Part shown: positions 28,155 through 38,112 of the stretch, piece after piece
Position numbering within the stretch: the first letter of the stretch is position 1
Layout: every line of letters starts with the position of its first letter
From: Stutzerimonas chloritidismutans AW-1
GTDB lineage: Bacteria > Pseudomonadota > Gammaproteobacteria > Pseudomonadales > Pseudomonadaceae
Direction: 5' to 3'
DNA length: 64,000 bases
NCBI RefSeq assembly: GCF_000495915.1
Contig: NZ_AOFQ01000030.1
Span: 1 to 64,000 of the forward strand
Program-made: the position numbers and the translations under genes
The notes under the pieces: model-generated
What the model was told of the DNA's origin: nothing
The model's input: the letters and a program-made list of their open reading frames with translations, nothing else
The model's database searches: none

Positions 28155-28568
28155 TCAGTTCTTCTGATCGCGGTCCGCTTTCCATTTGAGGAACTCGGCA
28201 CGTTCGGCGCGCTTTTCTTCCATCTTCTTCATGCCTTCGTCGAAGGCCTTGTGCTGCTCGGGCTTGAGCAGCGCGCGCATGCTCTGGTGGGTCTTCTCGC
28301 GGCTGGCGTCGAGATCGTTCTGCATGGCCTTGCGCTCGGCTTCGGGCAGCTTGTCGAGGTAGCGCTGGGTGATCTGCTGGCGCTGCCGCATCTGCTCGCC
28401 CATCAGCTTGCGCATTTCGCGTTGCTGGTCCTTTGTCAGGTCCAGGTCCTGAAACATGTGCGGGGCGTTCTTGCCGCCGTGATGACCGTCCTGCATGCCG
28501 CCAGGCATGGCGAAAGCGAGGGTCGGAACGGCAGCGGCGAACAGCAGGGCTACGAGTGATTTGCGCAT
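28155..28568 (-). CDS. Spy/CpxP-like periplasmic protein
   Basis: 137 residues from the ATG at 28568 with AGGAGAG upstream. A clear signal peptide (KSLVALLFAAAVPTLAFA) is followed by a His- and Met-rich start (GGMQDGHHGG) and an all-helical domain with two LTxxQ-type motifs (LDLTKDQQREM and LLKPEQHKAF). Spy/CpxP proteins chaperone or sense misfolded periplasmic proteins and modulate Cpx signalling. The site between the cpxR and cpxA genes fits feedback control. A CpxR-type box lies about 120 bp upstream. Confidence 0.87.
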   Translation of the reverse strand: MRKSLVALLFAAAVPTLAFAMPGGMQDGHHGGKNAPHMFQDLDLTKDQQREMRKLMGEQMRQRQQITQRYLDKLPEAERKAMQNDLDASREKTHQSMRALLKPEQHKAFDEGMKKMEEKRAERAEFLKWKADRDQKN

Positions 28569-28686
28569 GGTGAAAACTCTCCTGTGTAGGGAAACCGGCC
28601 ATACCGACGCGTTGCTCATTGGCGGCAGGTCTGTGACCGGATGAGTTCAGTCTACGCAGGGCAAGGTCAAGGGCGGTCAGCTCAGG

Positions 28687-28702
28687 GTAAAGCCTCGGTA
28701 AA
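28687..28702. promoter_or_regulatory. Candidate CpxR box upstream of the spy-like gene
   Basis: GTAAA (28687-28691) and GTAAA (28698-28702) with a 6-nt spacer match the GTAAA-N(4-8)-GTAAA direct repeat used by CpxR. It lies in the 139-bp gap between the regulator gene and the spy-like gene. The genetic context makes this a likely autoregulatory site. Confidence 0.6.
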
Positions 28703-28707
28703 GACGA

Positions 28708-29385
28708 TCAGACGGCGTACAGATAGCCGCGACTGCGCAGGGCGACGATCCGTGGGCTGCCGTCGGCGTGCGGACCAAGCTTGCGCCGCAGGTTACTGAC
28801 GTGCATGTCGAGGCTGCGGTCGTAGAGGGTGAGCTTACGTCCCAGGGCGTGCTGGGCAAGGGTCTGCTTGTCGATAGGCTCGCCCGGTTGCGCGAGCAGC
28901 GTTTCGAGGATGCGGCCTTCGGAGAGCGTCAGGCTGACGTCATGACCGCCGACGCTGGCCACGCCGCGTGCCGGGCTGTAGCAGAGATCGCCGAACTCGA
29001 CCTGGCTGGGCGTCGCGGTCGGCTGGCTGCGGCGCAACACGGCACGCAGGCGTGCGGTGAGCTCGCGCGGGTCGCAGGGCTTGGCCAGGTAATCGTCTGC
29101 GCCAAGTTCCAGGCCGAGAATCCGATCCAGTGGCTCGCCGCGACCCGACAGCATCAGCACCGGCAGATCGGGATGTTCACTGCGCAGTTGCTTGAGCAGC
29201 TCCAGGCCACTGCCGTCGGGCAGCATCACGTCCAGGACCACCGCGGCTGGCTGGTGCTGCGCCAGCGCCTGGCGTGCACTGTTGCCATCGTGGCAGGCAT
29301 GGGCGACGAAACCTTCCTGAGCGAGCCAGCTGATCAGCAGCTCGCAGAGTTCTTCGTCATCGTCGATAAGCAGCAATTCACTCAT
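28708..29385 (-). CDS. cpxR: OmpR-family response regulator, CpxR-like
   Basis: 225 residues. The receiver domain (1-115) starts LLLIDDDEELCELL; the phospho-Asp lies in AVVLDVMLPDGSG and the conserved Lys in DDYLAKPCDP. The C-terminal winged helix (about 130-225) ends RRKLGPHADGSPRIVALR and RGYLYAV. In P. aeruginosa the orthologue, from memory, activates mexAB-oprM and other envelope genes. It is encoded first in the order regulator - spy-like - kinase. Confidence 0.9.
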   Translation of the reverse strand: MSELLLIDDDEELCELLISWLAQEGFVAHACHDGNSARQALAQHQPAAVVLDVMLPDGSGLELLKQLRSEHPDLPVLMLSGRGEPLDRILGLELGADDYLAKPCDPRELTARLRAVLRRSQPTATPSQVEFGDLCYSPARGVASVGGHDVSLTLSEGRILETLLAQPGEPIDKQTLAQHALGRKLTLYDRSLDMHVSNLRRKLGPHADGSPRIVALRSRGYLYAV

Positions 29386-29399
29386 GTCGGCTCAGGTAC

Positions 29400-29777
29400 T
29401 CAGTTGAGCCACTGGCGTCGACGGCGGCCGCGCGTGACCAGCAGGCCCAGGGTGAAACTGACGACCCCGACAGCACCACCGACGGCGAACCACTGTTGCT
29501 GTTCGTTCAGCATCGCGGGCAGCACTTTTGCCTGCTCGGTCTGCAACTGCAGGCGCAAGCGGCGATTTTCCTCGCGCAGACGCAGCAGCAAGGCCTCCGT
29601 GGTGTCGGTGCTCGGGCCGGCAGGCTCTGGCTCGGCTACGGCGTCAAGCTCGTCGTATTCGGCGGGGTCGCCGGGCTCGGTCACCGGAACAGCAGGTTCC
29701 GTTATTGCTTCCTCGGCATACAGCGCCGGGGTGAGCAGGGTCAGGGCAAACAGCAGGGCAAGCGATCGTTGACGCAT
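29400..29777 (-). CDS. Hypothetical exported coiled-coil protein with C-terminal helix
   Basis: 125 residues with AGGAG upstream. Signal peptide (SLALLFALTLLTPALYA), then an acidic, Pro/Glu-rich linker, a predicted coiled coil (LLLRLREENRRLRLQLQTEQ), and a C-terminal transmembrane helix (WFAVGGAVGVVSFTLGLLV) followed by basic RGRRRR. The layout suggests a periplasmic coil tethered to the inner membrane at its C-terminus. Family unknown to me. It lies 14 bp upstream of cpxR and may be co-transcribed. Confidence 0.7.
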   Translation of the reverse strand: MRQRSLALLFALTLLTPALYAEEAITEPAVPVTEPGDPAEYDELDAVAEPEPAGPSTDTTEALLLRLREENRRLRLQLQTEQAKVLPAMLNEQQQWFAVGGAVGVVSFTLGLLVTRGRRRRQWLN

Positions 29778-29843
29778 CGGAACTCCTATTTCCTTACGAG
29801 GCCGTGGGCTGCCAGCGGCCGGGCTATTTCCTGCTGTGTCGGC

Positions 29844-30143
29844 TCAGGGCAGTACTTTCTTGAAGGGCTTGACCACCACGTTCACGTATACGCCGGCGGC
29901 CTTGTACGGATCGGCGTCGGCCCACTGCTGCGCGGCTTCCAGCGAATCGAACTCGGCGACTACCAGACTGCCGCTGAACCCGGCTTCGCCCGGGTCGTTG
30001 CTGTCGATGGCTGGGTGCGGGCCGGCGAGAACCAGGCGGCCTTCGTTCTTCAGCTGCTCCAGGCGTGCCAGGTGGGCTGGGCGAGTGGCGAGGCGGTCCT
30101 GCAGGGAATTCGGTGCGTCTGTGGCGATAACGGCGTAGAGCAT
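29844..30143 (-). CDS. yciI: YciI family protein
   Basis: 99 residues of the ferredoxin-like YCII fold: [11 protein letters not shown] at the start, [22 protein letters not shown] with the conserved His and GP, and [20 protein letters not shown] at the end. Function is unknown; the conserved His-Asp pair hints at catalysis. A good -10 (TATGAT on the minus strand, plus-strand 30272-30277) lies about 130 bp upstream. Confidence 0.88.
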   Translation of the reverse strand: MLYAVIATDAPNSLQDRLATRPAHLARLEQLKNEGRLVLAGPHPAIDSNDPGEAGFSGSLVVAEFDSLEAAQQWADADPYKAAGVYVNVVVKPFKKVLP

Positions 30144-30556
30144 GGTCGATCCTCGTTCGCGTAGGGGCGTATATAAAAAAGTACAGAAAGCCCGGCATGG
30201 TGACAGTGCCGGCGCGGCTTGTTTGTCGCGCGGGTCCAGGCGCTACAACGGACCGCGCCGTGCAGCGCGGCATCATAGCAAACGGCGCTTGCGACGGAAG
30301 CGCTGCGCTTTCCCCTGCTGCAGCGGTTGATGGCACGCAGGATCGTATCGGCGGTCGAAGCAAGAGCGGTTTGCGGCGCCTGCAGCGCTGGCTGGCCGTA
30401 ATGACGGTGACGACACGAGCCAAAGCGCCGGTGCGGCGTTAGACTAGTCGGCCGTTTGCGCCGGAGCACCCCGTCTTTCGGGCCGGTGAAGCCTTATCGC
30501 CGCAGGCTTACGGATTCTTATCGAGGTGTCTGCATCTCACTGGAGCGCGTTACCAG
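30144..30556. other. 413-bp divergent intergenic region
   Basis: No gene with protein-like character is visible on either strand. It holds a likely minus-strand -10 for yciI (30272-30277), a minus-strand T-run (30174-30180 on the plus strand is A-rich) and a possible plus-strand -10 (TAGACT, near 30441) for the PHP gene. From memory, yciB stands next to yciI in related genomes; it is not here. Confidence 0.5.
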
Positions 30557-31423
30557 ATGATTGTCGATCTGCATTGCCACAGCACCGCCTCGGACGGCGC
30601 GCTGGCGCCTGCCAAACTGGTGGAGCGAGCCCATGCGCGTGGTATCGAGATGCTGGCGCTCACCGACCACGACACGGTCGACGGCCTTGCCGAGGCGCGG
30701 GCAACTGCGCAGGCGCTCGGCATGCAGCTGGTCAATGGCATCGAGCTTTCTTGCCTGTGGAACGGGGCTACCATTCATGTATTGGGCTACGCCTTCGACG
30801 CTGATGCGCCTGCGCTGCAACAGGCGATCGCACAACTGCACGAAGGACGTTGGCGCCGCGCCGAACTGATCGGCCAGCGCCTCGAAGCGAAGGGGATGCC
30901 GGGTGCGCTGGAAGGCGCGCGGGCGCTTCAGCAGGAACTCGGCGACAGTGGCAACGCACCGGCGCGACCGCATTTCGCCGATTTTCTCGTGCGTGCCGGT
31001 CATGTCCGCGACCGTGCCGAAGCGTTTCGCAAATGGCTGGGTTCGGGCAAGCTCGGCGACGTCAAGCAGCATTGGCCGAGCCTGGAGCAGACAGTCCAGA
31101 CCTTGCGTGACGCAGGTGCGTGGATCAGCCTGGCGCACCCGTGGCAGTACGATTTCACTCGCAGCAAGCGGCGCCGGCTGGTGATCGATTTCGCCCAGGC
31201 CGGCGGTCACGCGCTGGAGGTGGTCAACGGCATGCAGCCGCTGGAACAGGTCGGCGGTCTGTCGATCCTGGTACGTGAGTTGGGCCTGATGGCCACAGTG
31301 GGCAGTGATTTCCATGCGCCCGGCGACTGGTCGGAACTGGGGCTGTACCGCAGCCTGCCGGAGGACCTGTCGCCGCTTTGGGGACATTTCGATCATGAGC
31401 GCCGCATACCTGCTGCCAGCTGA
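30557..31423 (+). CDS. rnm: PHP-domain nuclease, RNase AM (YciV) family
   Basis: 288 residues. Metal-binding PHP motifs: VDLHCHSTASDGAL at the start, LALTDHDTVDG near residue 35, AHPWQYDF near residue 195, and VGSDFHAPGDW near residue 255. E. coli YciV (RNase AM) is a 5'-to-3' exonuclease that trims 5' ends of rRNA and small RNAs and degrades pAp; the same function is inferred from strong family likeness. It leads a string of same-strand genes through scpB. Confidence 0.87.
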   Translation: MIVDLHCHSTASDGALAPAKLVERAHARGIEMLALTDHDTVDGLAEARATAQALGMQLVNGIELSCLWNGATIHVLGYAFDADAPALQQAIAQLHEGRWRRAELIGQRLEAKGMPGALEGARALQQELGDSGNAPARPHFADFLVRAGHVRDRAEAFRKWLGSGKLGDVKQHWPSLEQTVQTLRDAGAWISLAHPWQYDFTRSKRRRLVIDFAQAGGHALEVVNGMQPLEQVGGLSILVRELGLMATVGSDFHAPGDWSELGLYRSLPEDLSPLWGHFDHERRIPAAS

Positions 31424-31436
31424 ACAGGGAGTTTCC

Positions 31437-32060
31437 ATGAGCCAGTTCTTTCAGATCCATCCGGACAACCCACAACCGCGCCTGATCAAACAGGCCGTGG
31501 AAATCATCCGCAAGGGCGGGGTAGTGGTCTACCCGACCGACTCCAGTTATGCCGTCGGCTGCTCGATGGGTAACAAGGCCGGCATCGAACGCATTCGCCG
31601 GCTGCGCCAGCTCGATGACAAGCACAACTTTACGCTGGCCTGTCGCGATCTGTCGCAGCTTGGCCTTTTCGCCAAGGTCGATACCGCGGCCTTTCGCCTG
31701 CTCAAGGCTCATCTGCCCGGTCCCTACACGATCATCCTGTCGGCTACCCGCGAGGTGCCGCGCATGTTGCTGCACCCCAAGCGCCGCACCATCGGCCTGC
31801 GCGTGCCGGCACAGCCGATCGCCCAGGCGCTGCTGGAAGAACTCGGTGAGCCGCTGATGAGCGTCAGCCTGATCCTTCCCGGTGAAGACCTGCCGATGAG
31901 CGACCCCTACGAGATGCGTGACGCGCTGGAGCATCAGGTAGACCTGATCATCGATGGCGGTTACGGTGGCCTCGAAGCATCGACCGTGGTCAGCCTGGTC
32001 GACGATCGGCCTGAAGTGATACGGGTCGGCTGCGGCGATCCCGAACCCTTCATGGCTTGA
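31437..32060 (+). CDS. YciO/Sua5/YrdC family protein
   Basis: 207 residues from the ATG at 31437. The YrdC fold is clear: GGVVVYPTDSSYAVGC near residue 28, HLPGPYTIILSAT and RTIGLRVPAQPIAQALL. The branch is YciO, whose role in threonylcarbamoyl-AMP synthesis for t6A tRNA is doubtful; TsaC would normally be encoded elsewhere. It is 13 bp after the PHP gene, the same pairing as yciV-yciO in E. coli. Confidence 0.87.
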   Translation: MSQFFQIHPDNPQPRLIKQAVEIIRKGGVVVYPTDSSYAVGCSMGNKAGIERIRRLRQLDDKHNFTLACRDLSQLGLFAKVDTAAFRLLKAHLPGPYTIILSATREVPRMLLHPKRRTIGLRVPAQPIAQALLEELGEPLMSVSLILPGEDLPMSDPYEMRDALEHQVDLIIDGGYGGLEASTVVSLVDDRPEVIRVGCGDPEPFMA

Positions 32061-32100
32061 GCCTGGATGGCGAGCGTGCCTGTACAACATCTGGCCTGTC

Positions 32101-32212
32101 GGTGAGAGGGTTGAGGCAAGTCGGATGAACATGGCTCCGAGACAAGGCGCGGCGACGCGGTATCTGGGCCATGGGCACCGAAATTGACCAACTGAACTTA
32201 CCAAACAGGCCA
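32101..32212 (+). repeat. Dispersed intergenic repeat, copy C
   Basis: Same orientation as copy A. The left block runs GGTGAGAGGGTTGAGGCAAG through GAACATGGCTCCGAGACAAG. The right block has CCGAAATTGACCAAC plus GAACTTACC and ends 8 bp before the AGGA ribosome-binding site of trpS. It therefore forms most of the untranslated leader if trpS is read from the upstream genes. Confidence 0.75.
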
Positions 32213-32231
32213 ATTAATCAAGGACACCCTT

Positions 32232-33446
32232 TTGAGCTCCATGGATTCACAGCGGCGCGTGGTTTCCGGCATGCGTCCCAGCGGCCGGCTTCATCTCGGT
32301 CACTACAACGGCGTATTGAAGAATTGGGTCAGGCTGCAGCACGAGTACGAGTGTTTCTTCTGCATCGTCGACTGGCACGCGCTGACCACCGACTACGAAA
32401 GCTCCGGCGAAATCTCGCAGAACATCATGGATATGGCGGTGGACTGGCTGGCTGCCGGCGTCAGTCCCAGTTCAGCGACGCTGTTCATCCAGTCACAGGT
32501 GCCGGAGCACGCCGAGCTGCACCTGCTGCTGTCGATGATCTGCCCACTGGGCTGGCTGGAGCGGGTGCCATCCTACAAGGAGCTGCAGCAGAATCTGCAG
32601 CACAAGGACCTGGATACCTATGGCTTCCTCGGATATCCACTGCTGCAGGCGGCGGACATTCTGATCTATCGTGCCGGGCTGGTGCCGGTCGGCGCCGACC
32701 AGCTGCCGCATATCGAATTCGCCCGCGACGTGGCGCGACGTTTCAACCATCTCTATGGCCGCGAAGCGGATTTCGAGGACAAGGCCGAAGCGGCGATCCG
32801 CAAGCTCGGCAAGAAGACCTCCAAGCTGTACGTCAGCCTGCGCAAGAGCTATCAGGAGCAGGGCGACGTCGAGGCGCTGAACACCGCCCGTGCGGTCATC
32901 AAGGAACAGCAGACCATCACCATCGGCGATCAGGAGCGGCTTTACGGCTACCTGGAAGGCTGCGGCAAGCTGCTGCTGCCGGAACCGCAGGCGCTGCTCG
33001 GCGAGCAACCGAAGATTTCCGGGCTCGACGGCGGCAAGATGGCCAAGTCCAACAGCAATGCGATCTACCTGCGCGATACGTCGAACGAGATCGAGGAGAA
33101 GATTCGCCGTATGCCCACCGATCCGGCCCGCGTGCATCGCAGCGACCCCGGTGAACCGACGCGCTGCCCGGTGTGGCAGATGCATCTGGTGCACTCCGAA
33201 GAGGCCGTCTGCCAGTGGGCAGAGCAGGGTTGCCGCAGCGCCGGCATCGGCTGCCTGGAGTGCAAGGGGCCGCTGATCGACTCGATCAAGGCTGATCTGA
33301 CACCCCTGCAGGAACGCGCGCTGGACTACGAGCAGAATCCCGACCTGGTCCGCAGCATCCTCGCAGAAGGTGCGGAGCACGCCCGTGACGAGGCCCGTGA
33401 GACGCTGATCGAAGTTCGCCAGGCGATGGGCCTGAATTACCGCTGA
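32232..33446 (+). CDS. trpS: Tryptophanyl-tRNA synthetase
   Basis: 404 residues from a TTG at 32232, with AGGA (32221-32224) 7 nt upstream; the ATG at 32241 is too far from that site. Class I synthetase: the HIGH-like motif is SGMRPSGRLHLGHYNG and the KMSKS-like motif is GGKMAKSNSN. This is the longer form, with a C-terminal extension containing CRSAGIGCLECKG. It charges tRNA-Trp. No trp attenuator is visible; the leader is mostly repeat C. Confidence 0.93.
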   Translation: MSSMDSQRRVVSGMRPSGRLHLGHYNGVLKNWVRLQHEYECFFCIVDWHALTTDYESSGEISQNIMDMAVDWLAAGVSPSSATLFIQSQVPEHAELHLLLSMICPLGWLERVPSYKELQQNLQHKDLDTYGFLGYPLLQAADILIYRAGLVPVGADQLPHIEFARDVARRFNHLYGREADFEDKAEAAIRKLGKKTSKLYVSLRKSYQEQGDVEALNTARAVIKEQQTITIGDQERLYGYLEGCGKLLLPEPQALLGEQPKISGLDGGKMAKSNSNAIYLRDTSNEIEEKIRRMPTDPARVHRSDPGEPTRCPVWQMHLVHSEEAVCQWAEQGCRSAGIGCLECKGPLIDSIKADLTPLQERALDYEQNPDLVRSILAEGAEHARDEARETLIEVRQAMGLNYR

Positions 33447-33480
33447 GCGGCGCATAAGCGGCCGGCTCCGAAGGATTTTC

Positions 33481-34302
33481 ATGCAGCACACCGAGTCCCC
33501 CAGTCCCGAAGCGATCCAGCCCGGCGAGCAGCTACGCCTGGCGCTGGTCTATGGCGAGGCGGTGACCGAGCTGCCGCTGGACCTCTACATTCCGCCGGAT
33601 GCGCTGGAAGTCTTTCTCGAAGCCTTCGAAGGCCCGCTGGATCTTCTGCTCTACCTGATCCGCAAGCAGAACATCGACATCCTCGATATTCCGGTGGCCG
33701 AGATCACCCGGCAGTACATGGGTTACGTCGAGCTGATGAAATCGGTGCGCCTGGAGCTGGCCGCCGAGTATCTGGTGATGGCGGCGATGCTCGCCGAGAT
33801 CAAGTCACGCATGCTGCTGCCGCGCTCGACCGAGGTCGCCGAAGAAGAGGATGATCCGCGCGCCGAGCTGATCCGCCGGCTGCAGGAGTACGAACGTTTC
33901 AAGGCCGCCGCCGAAGACATCGACGAGCTGCCACGGGTCGGCCGCGACCTGCAGGTGCCGCGTCTCGAGGCACCCGAGGCGCGGGCGCGCAAGCTGCTGC
34001 CGGACGTGAGCCTGGAAGAGCTGCTGGTGTCGATGGCCGAGGTGCTGCGCCGCGCCGACATGTTCGAGAGCCATCAGGTCACCCGCGAAGCGTTGTCGAC
34101 CCGCGAGCGCATGAGCGAAGTGCTCGAACGACTGAAGGACGGTGGTTTCGTCCCCTTCGTGACGCTGTTCTGCATCGAGGAAGGGCGGCTCGGCGTGGTG
34201 GTGACCTTCATGGCTGTGCTCGAGCTGATCAAGGAGTCGCTGGTCGAGCTGGTGCAGAACGAACCCTTTGCGCCGATTCATGTGCGCAGCCGTACCGAAT
34301 AG
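33481..34302 (+). CDS. scpA: Segregation and condensation protein A
   Basis: 273 residues with AAGGA upstream. The kleisin of the SMC-ScpAB complex. The N-terminal domain has FEGPLDLLLYLIRKQNIDILDIPV and ITRQYMGYVELM; the middle has AEYLVMAAMLAEIKSRMLLP; the C-terminal winged helix ends VVVTFMAVLELIKESLVEL. It works with ScpB, encoded next. Unlike MukBEF species, this lineage also uses ScpAB. Confidence 0.93.
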   Translation: MQHTESPSPEAIQPGEQLRLALVYGEAVTELPLDLYIPPDALEVFLEAFEGPLDLLLYLIRKQNIDILDIPVAEITRQYMGYVELMKSVRLELAAEYLVMAAMLAEIKSRMLLPRSTEVAEEEDDPRAELIRRLQEYERFKAAAEDIDELPRVGRDLQVPRLEAPEARARKLLPDVSLEELLVSMAEVLRRADMFESHQVTREALSTRERMSEVLERLKDGGFVPFVTLFCIEEGRLGVVVTFMAVLELIKESLVELVQNEPFAPIHVRSRTE

Positions 34303-34321
34303 GCATTTGCAGGAGTCAATC

Positions 34322-35098
34322 GTGGACCTGTCCGATCCCAAGGATCTCGCTTCGCTGCTCGAAGCCTTTCTGCTCGCATCCGGCAAACCGCTATCCCTGG
34401 AGCGCCTCGGCGAACTCTTCGAGGAAGCCGAGCGGCCGTCTTCGGCACAGCTGAAGAAGGCCCTCGAAGTGCTGGAAAAGTCCTGCAAGGGCCGCGCCTT
34501 CGAGCTCAAGGAGGTCGCCAGCGGTTACCGCCTGCAGGTGCGTCAGCGCTTTTCGCCGTGGGTCGGTCGGCTCTGGGAAGAGCGTCCGCAGCGTTACTCC
34601 CGGGCGATGCTGGAAACCCTGGCGCTGATCGCCTATCGCCAGCCGATCACCCGTGGCGAGATCGAGGATATCCGCGGCGTCGCGGTGAACAGCCAAATCG
34701 TCAAGACGCTGCAGGAGCGCGAGTGGATTCGTGTGGTTGGCCATCGTGACGTGCCGGGACGCCCGGCGATGTTCGCCACCACCCGGCAGTTCCTCGACCA
34801 TTTCAACCTGAAGAATCTGGATGAGCTGCCGCCGCTCGCCGTGCTGCGCGAAATGGAGCCCGAGTTGCGGCCGATACTCGACGATGAGGACGCTCCGGTG
34901 CCCGTCGCCTTGCAGGCGCGGGCCGATGAAGTTGCAGATGAGCCGCAGGCCCCACTGCGTGAGCAGACCAGCTTCCGCAGCCTGCTGGCCGAACTCGACG
35001 GCATGGAGCAGGGCCTGAAGACCGACTTCGACGATCTGCTGGAAGCCGAAGAAGAAACATCGGCAGACGAGCCGCGCGGAGACGAGCCTGCGCAATAA
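34322..35098 (+). CDS. scpB: Segregation and condensation protein B
   Basis: 258 residues from a GTG at 34322, 6 nt after AGGAG; the in-frame ATG at 34268 overlaps scpA. Two winged-helix domains: LASLLEAFLLASGKPLSLERL and YSRAMLETLALIAYRQPITRGEIEDIRGV, followed by RDVPGRPAMFATTRQFLDHF. A long acidic tail, variable in the family, closes it. Binds the ScpA kleisin. It is the last gene before the glucose locus. Confidence 0.92.
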   Translation: MDLSDPKDLASLLEAFLLASGKPLSLERLGELFEEAERPSSAQLKKALEVLEKSCKGRAFELKEVASGYRLQVRQRFSPWVGRLWEERPQRYSRAMLETLALIAYRQPITRGEIEDIRGVAVNSQIVKTLQEREWIRVVGHRDVPGRPAMFATTRQFLDHFNLKNLDELPPLAVLREMEPELRPILDDEDAPVPVALQARADEVADEPQAPLREQTSFRSLLAELDGMEQGLKTDFDDLLEAEEETSADEPRGDEPAQ

Positions 35099-35197
35099 GC
35101 GCCAAGCCACCTCCAACCGGCGTACTCAGGCTCCTGGTCGCCGCTTCCATGCCGGCATCGCGTCGTGTCAGAACGCCAACTGACCCTGGATGGTTTA

Positions 35198-35247
35198 TGG
35201 TTGTCTGAGCTTTCAACCAAGCGTTGAGCCCTTCAACCACAGTTGAA
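35198..35247. promoter_or_regulatory. Repeat cluster in the edd leader, candidate HexR-type operator
   Basis: TTCAACCA occurs at 35212-35219 and again at 35232-35239, exactly 20 bp apart. Inverted partners are interleaved: TGGTTG (35198-35203) facing CAACCA (35214-35219), and GTTGA (35223-35227) facing TCAAC (35233-35237), with GTTGAA at 35242-35247. HexR and GltR are known controllers of edd in Pseudomonas. The match to HexR TTGT-N7/8-ACAA is poor, so the protein is uncertain. Confidence 0.45.
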
Positions 35248-35267
35248 TTTTGCAGCAGGAGTGAGGC

Positions 35268-37093
<1,826 letters not shown>

Positions 37094-37097
<4 letters not shown>

Positions 37098-38056
37098 AGA
37101 CGGCGCTGGTTGGAGATATTGGCGGTACCAATGCACGTTTCGCGCTGTGGCGCGACCAGCGTATCGAGCAGATTCGCGTGATTCCCACGGCCGACCATGC
37201 GCGGCCGGAGCTGGCGATCCTTGCGTACCTGAGTGAAGTCGATCAGCCGCTGGAAACCCTCGAGGCGGTGTGCCTCGCCTGTGCCGGGCCGGTCGGGGGC
37301 GACCTGTTTCGTTTCACCAACAACCATTGGCAGCTGAGCCGCGAAGCCTTCTGCCGCGAGCTGGGCGTGAAGGAGCTGTTGCTGATCAACGACTTCACCG
37401 CCATGGCCCTCGGCATGACGCGGCTGCACGATGGTGAGCGCATCACGGTTTGCGATGGCGAGCCTGAACCGGGGCGGCCGCGGCTGGTCATAGGGCCCGG
37501 CACCGGGCTCGGAGTCGCCGGATTGCTGCCACTGTCTGGCGGCGGTTGGCGCGCCTTGCCGGGCGAGGGCGGGCATATCTGCCTTCCCGTCGGCAGCGAG
37601 CGCGAGGCGGCGATCTGGGCGCATCTGCATCGTTGGCTCGGCCATGTAAATGCCGAGGCAGTGCTCAGCGGTCCGGGGCTGCTGACGCTCTACCGCGCCT
37701 GCTGTGCACTGGACGGGCAGCAGGTGGCGTTCGATTCGCCCGCAGCTATCACCAAGGCCGCGCTGGCGGGCGACGCCTATGCGACCGCGGTGCTGGAGCA
37801 GTTCTGCCGCTGGTTGGGGCGTATCGTCGGCGATAACGTGCTGACCCTCGGTGCCCGCGGCGGCGTTTACATCGTCGGTGGAGTGGTGCCGCGTTTCGCC
37901 GAGATGTTCCTGCGCAGCGGTTTCAGCGAGGCGTTGCGCGAGAAGGGGCAGATGAGCCGTTATTTCGATCGCCTGCCGGTCTGGCTGGTGACCGCGCCGT
38001 ATCCGGGCCTCGAGGGCGCGGGCGTGGCATTGCAACCGTTGTTGGAGGGAGCCTAG
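37094..38056 (+). CDS. glk: Glucokinase
   Basis: 320 residues from the GTG at 37094, overlapping the edd stop as GTGA, so translation is coupled. Phosphorylates glucose imported by GtsABCD. N-terminal ATP phosphate-binding loop [15 protein letters not shown]; catalytic region [27 protein letters not shown]; and the later [17 protein letters not shown]. Length and motifs fit the bacterial Glk family. Confidence 0.94.
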
Positions 38057-38089
38057 GCTGCGACATGGCGGGTCGACGGGGGACCCCAT

Positions 38090-38100
38090 AACAACAAGAA
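38090..38100 (+). promoter_or_regulatory. Hfq/Crc-type motif before gltR
   Basis: AACAACAAGAA, a perfect AAnAAnAAnAA, ends 12 nt before the GTG start of gltR. It overlaps the A/G-rich ribosome-binding region (AAAAGGGA). Hfq/Crc control of gltR is known in Pseudomonas, so functional assignment is fairly safe. Confidence 0.65.
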
Positions 38101-38112
38101 AAGGGACGTGAC

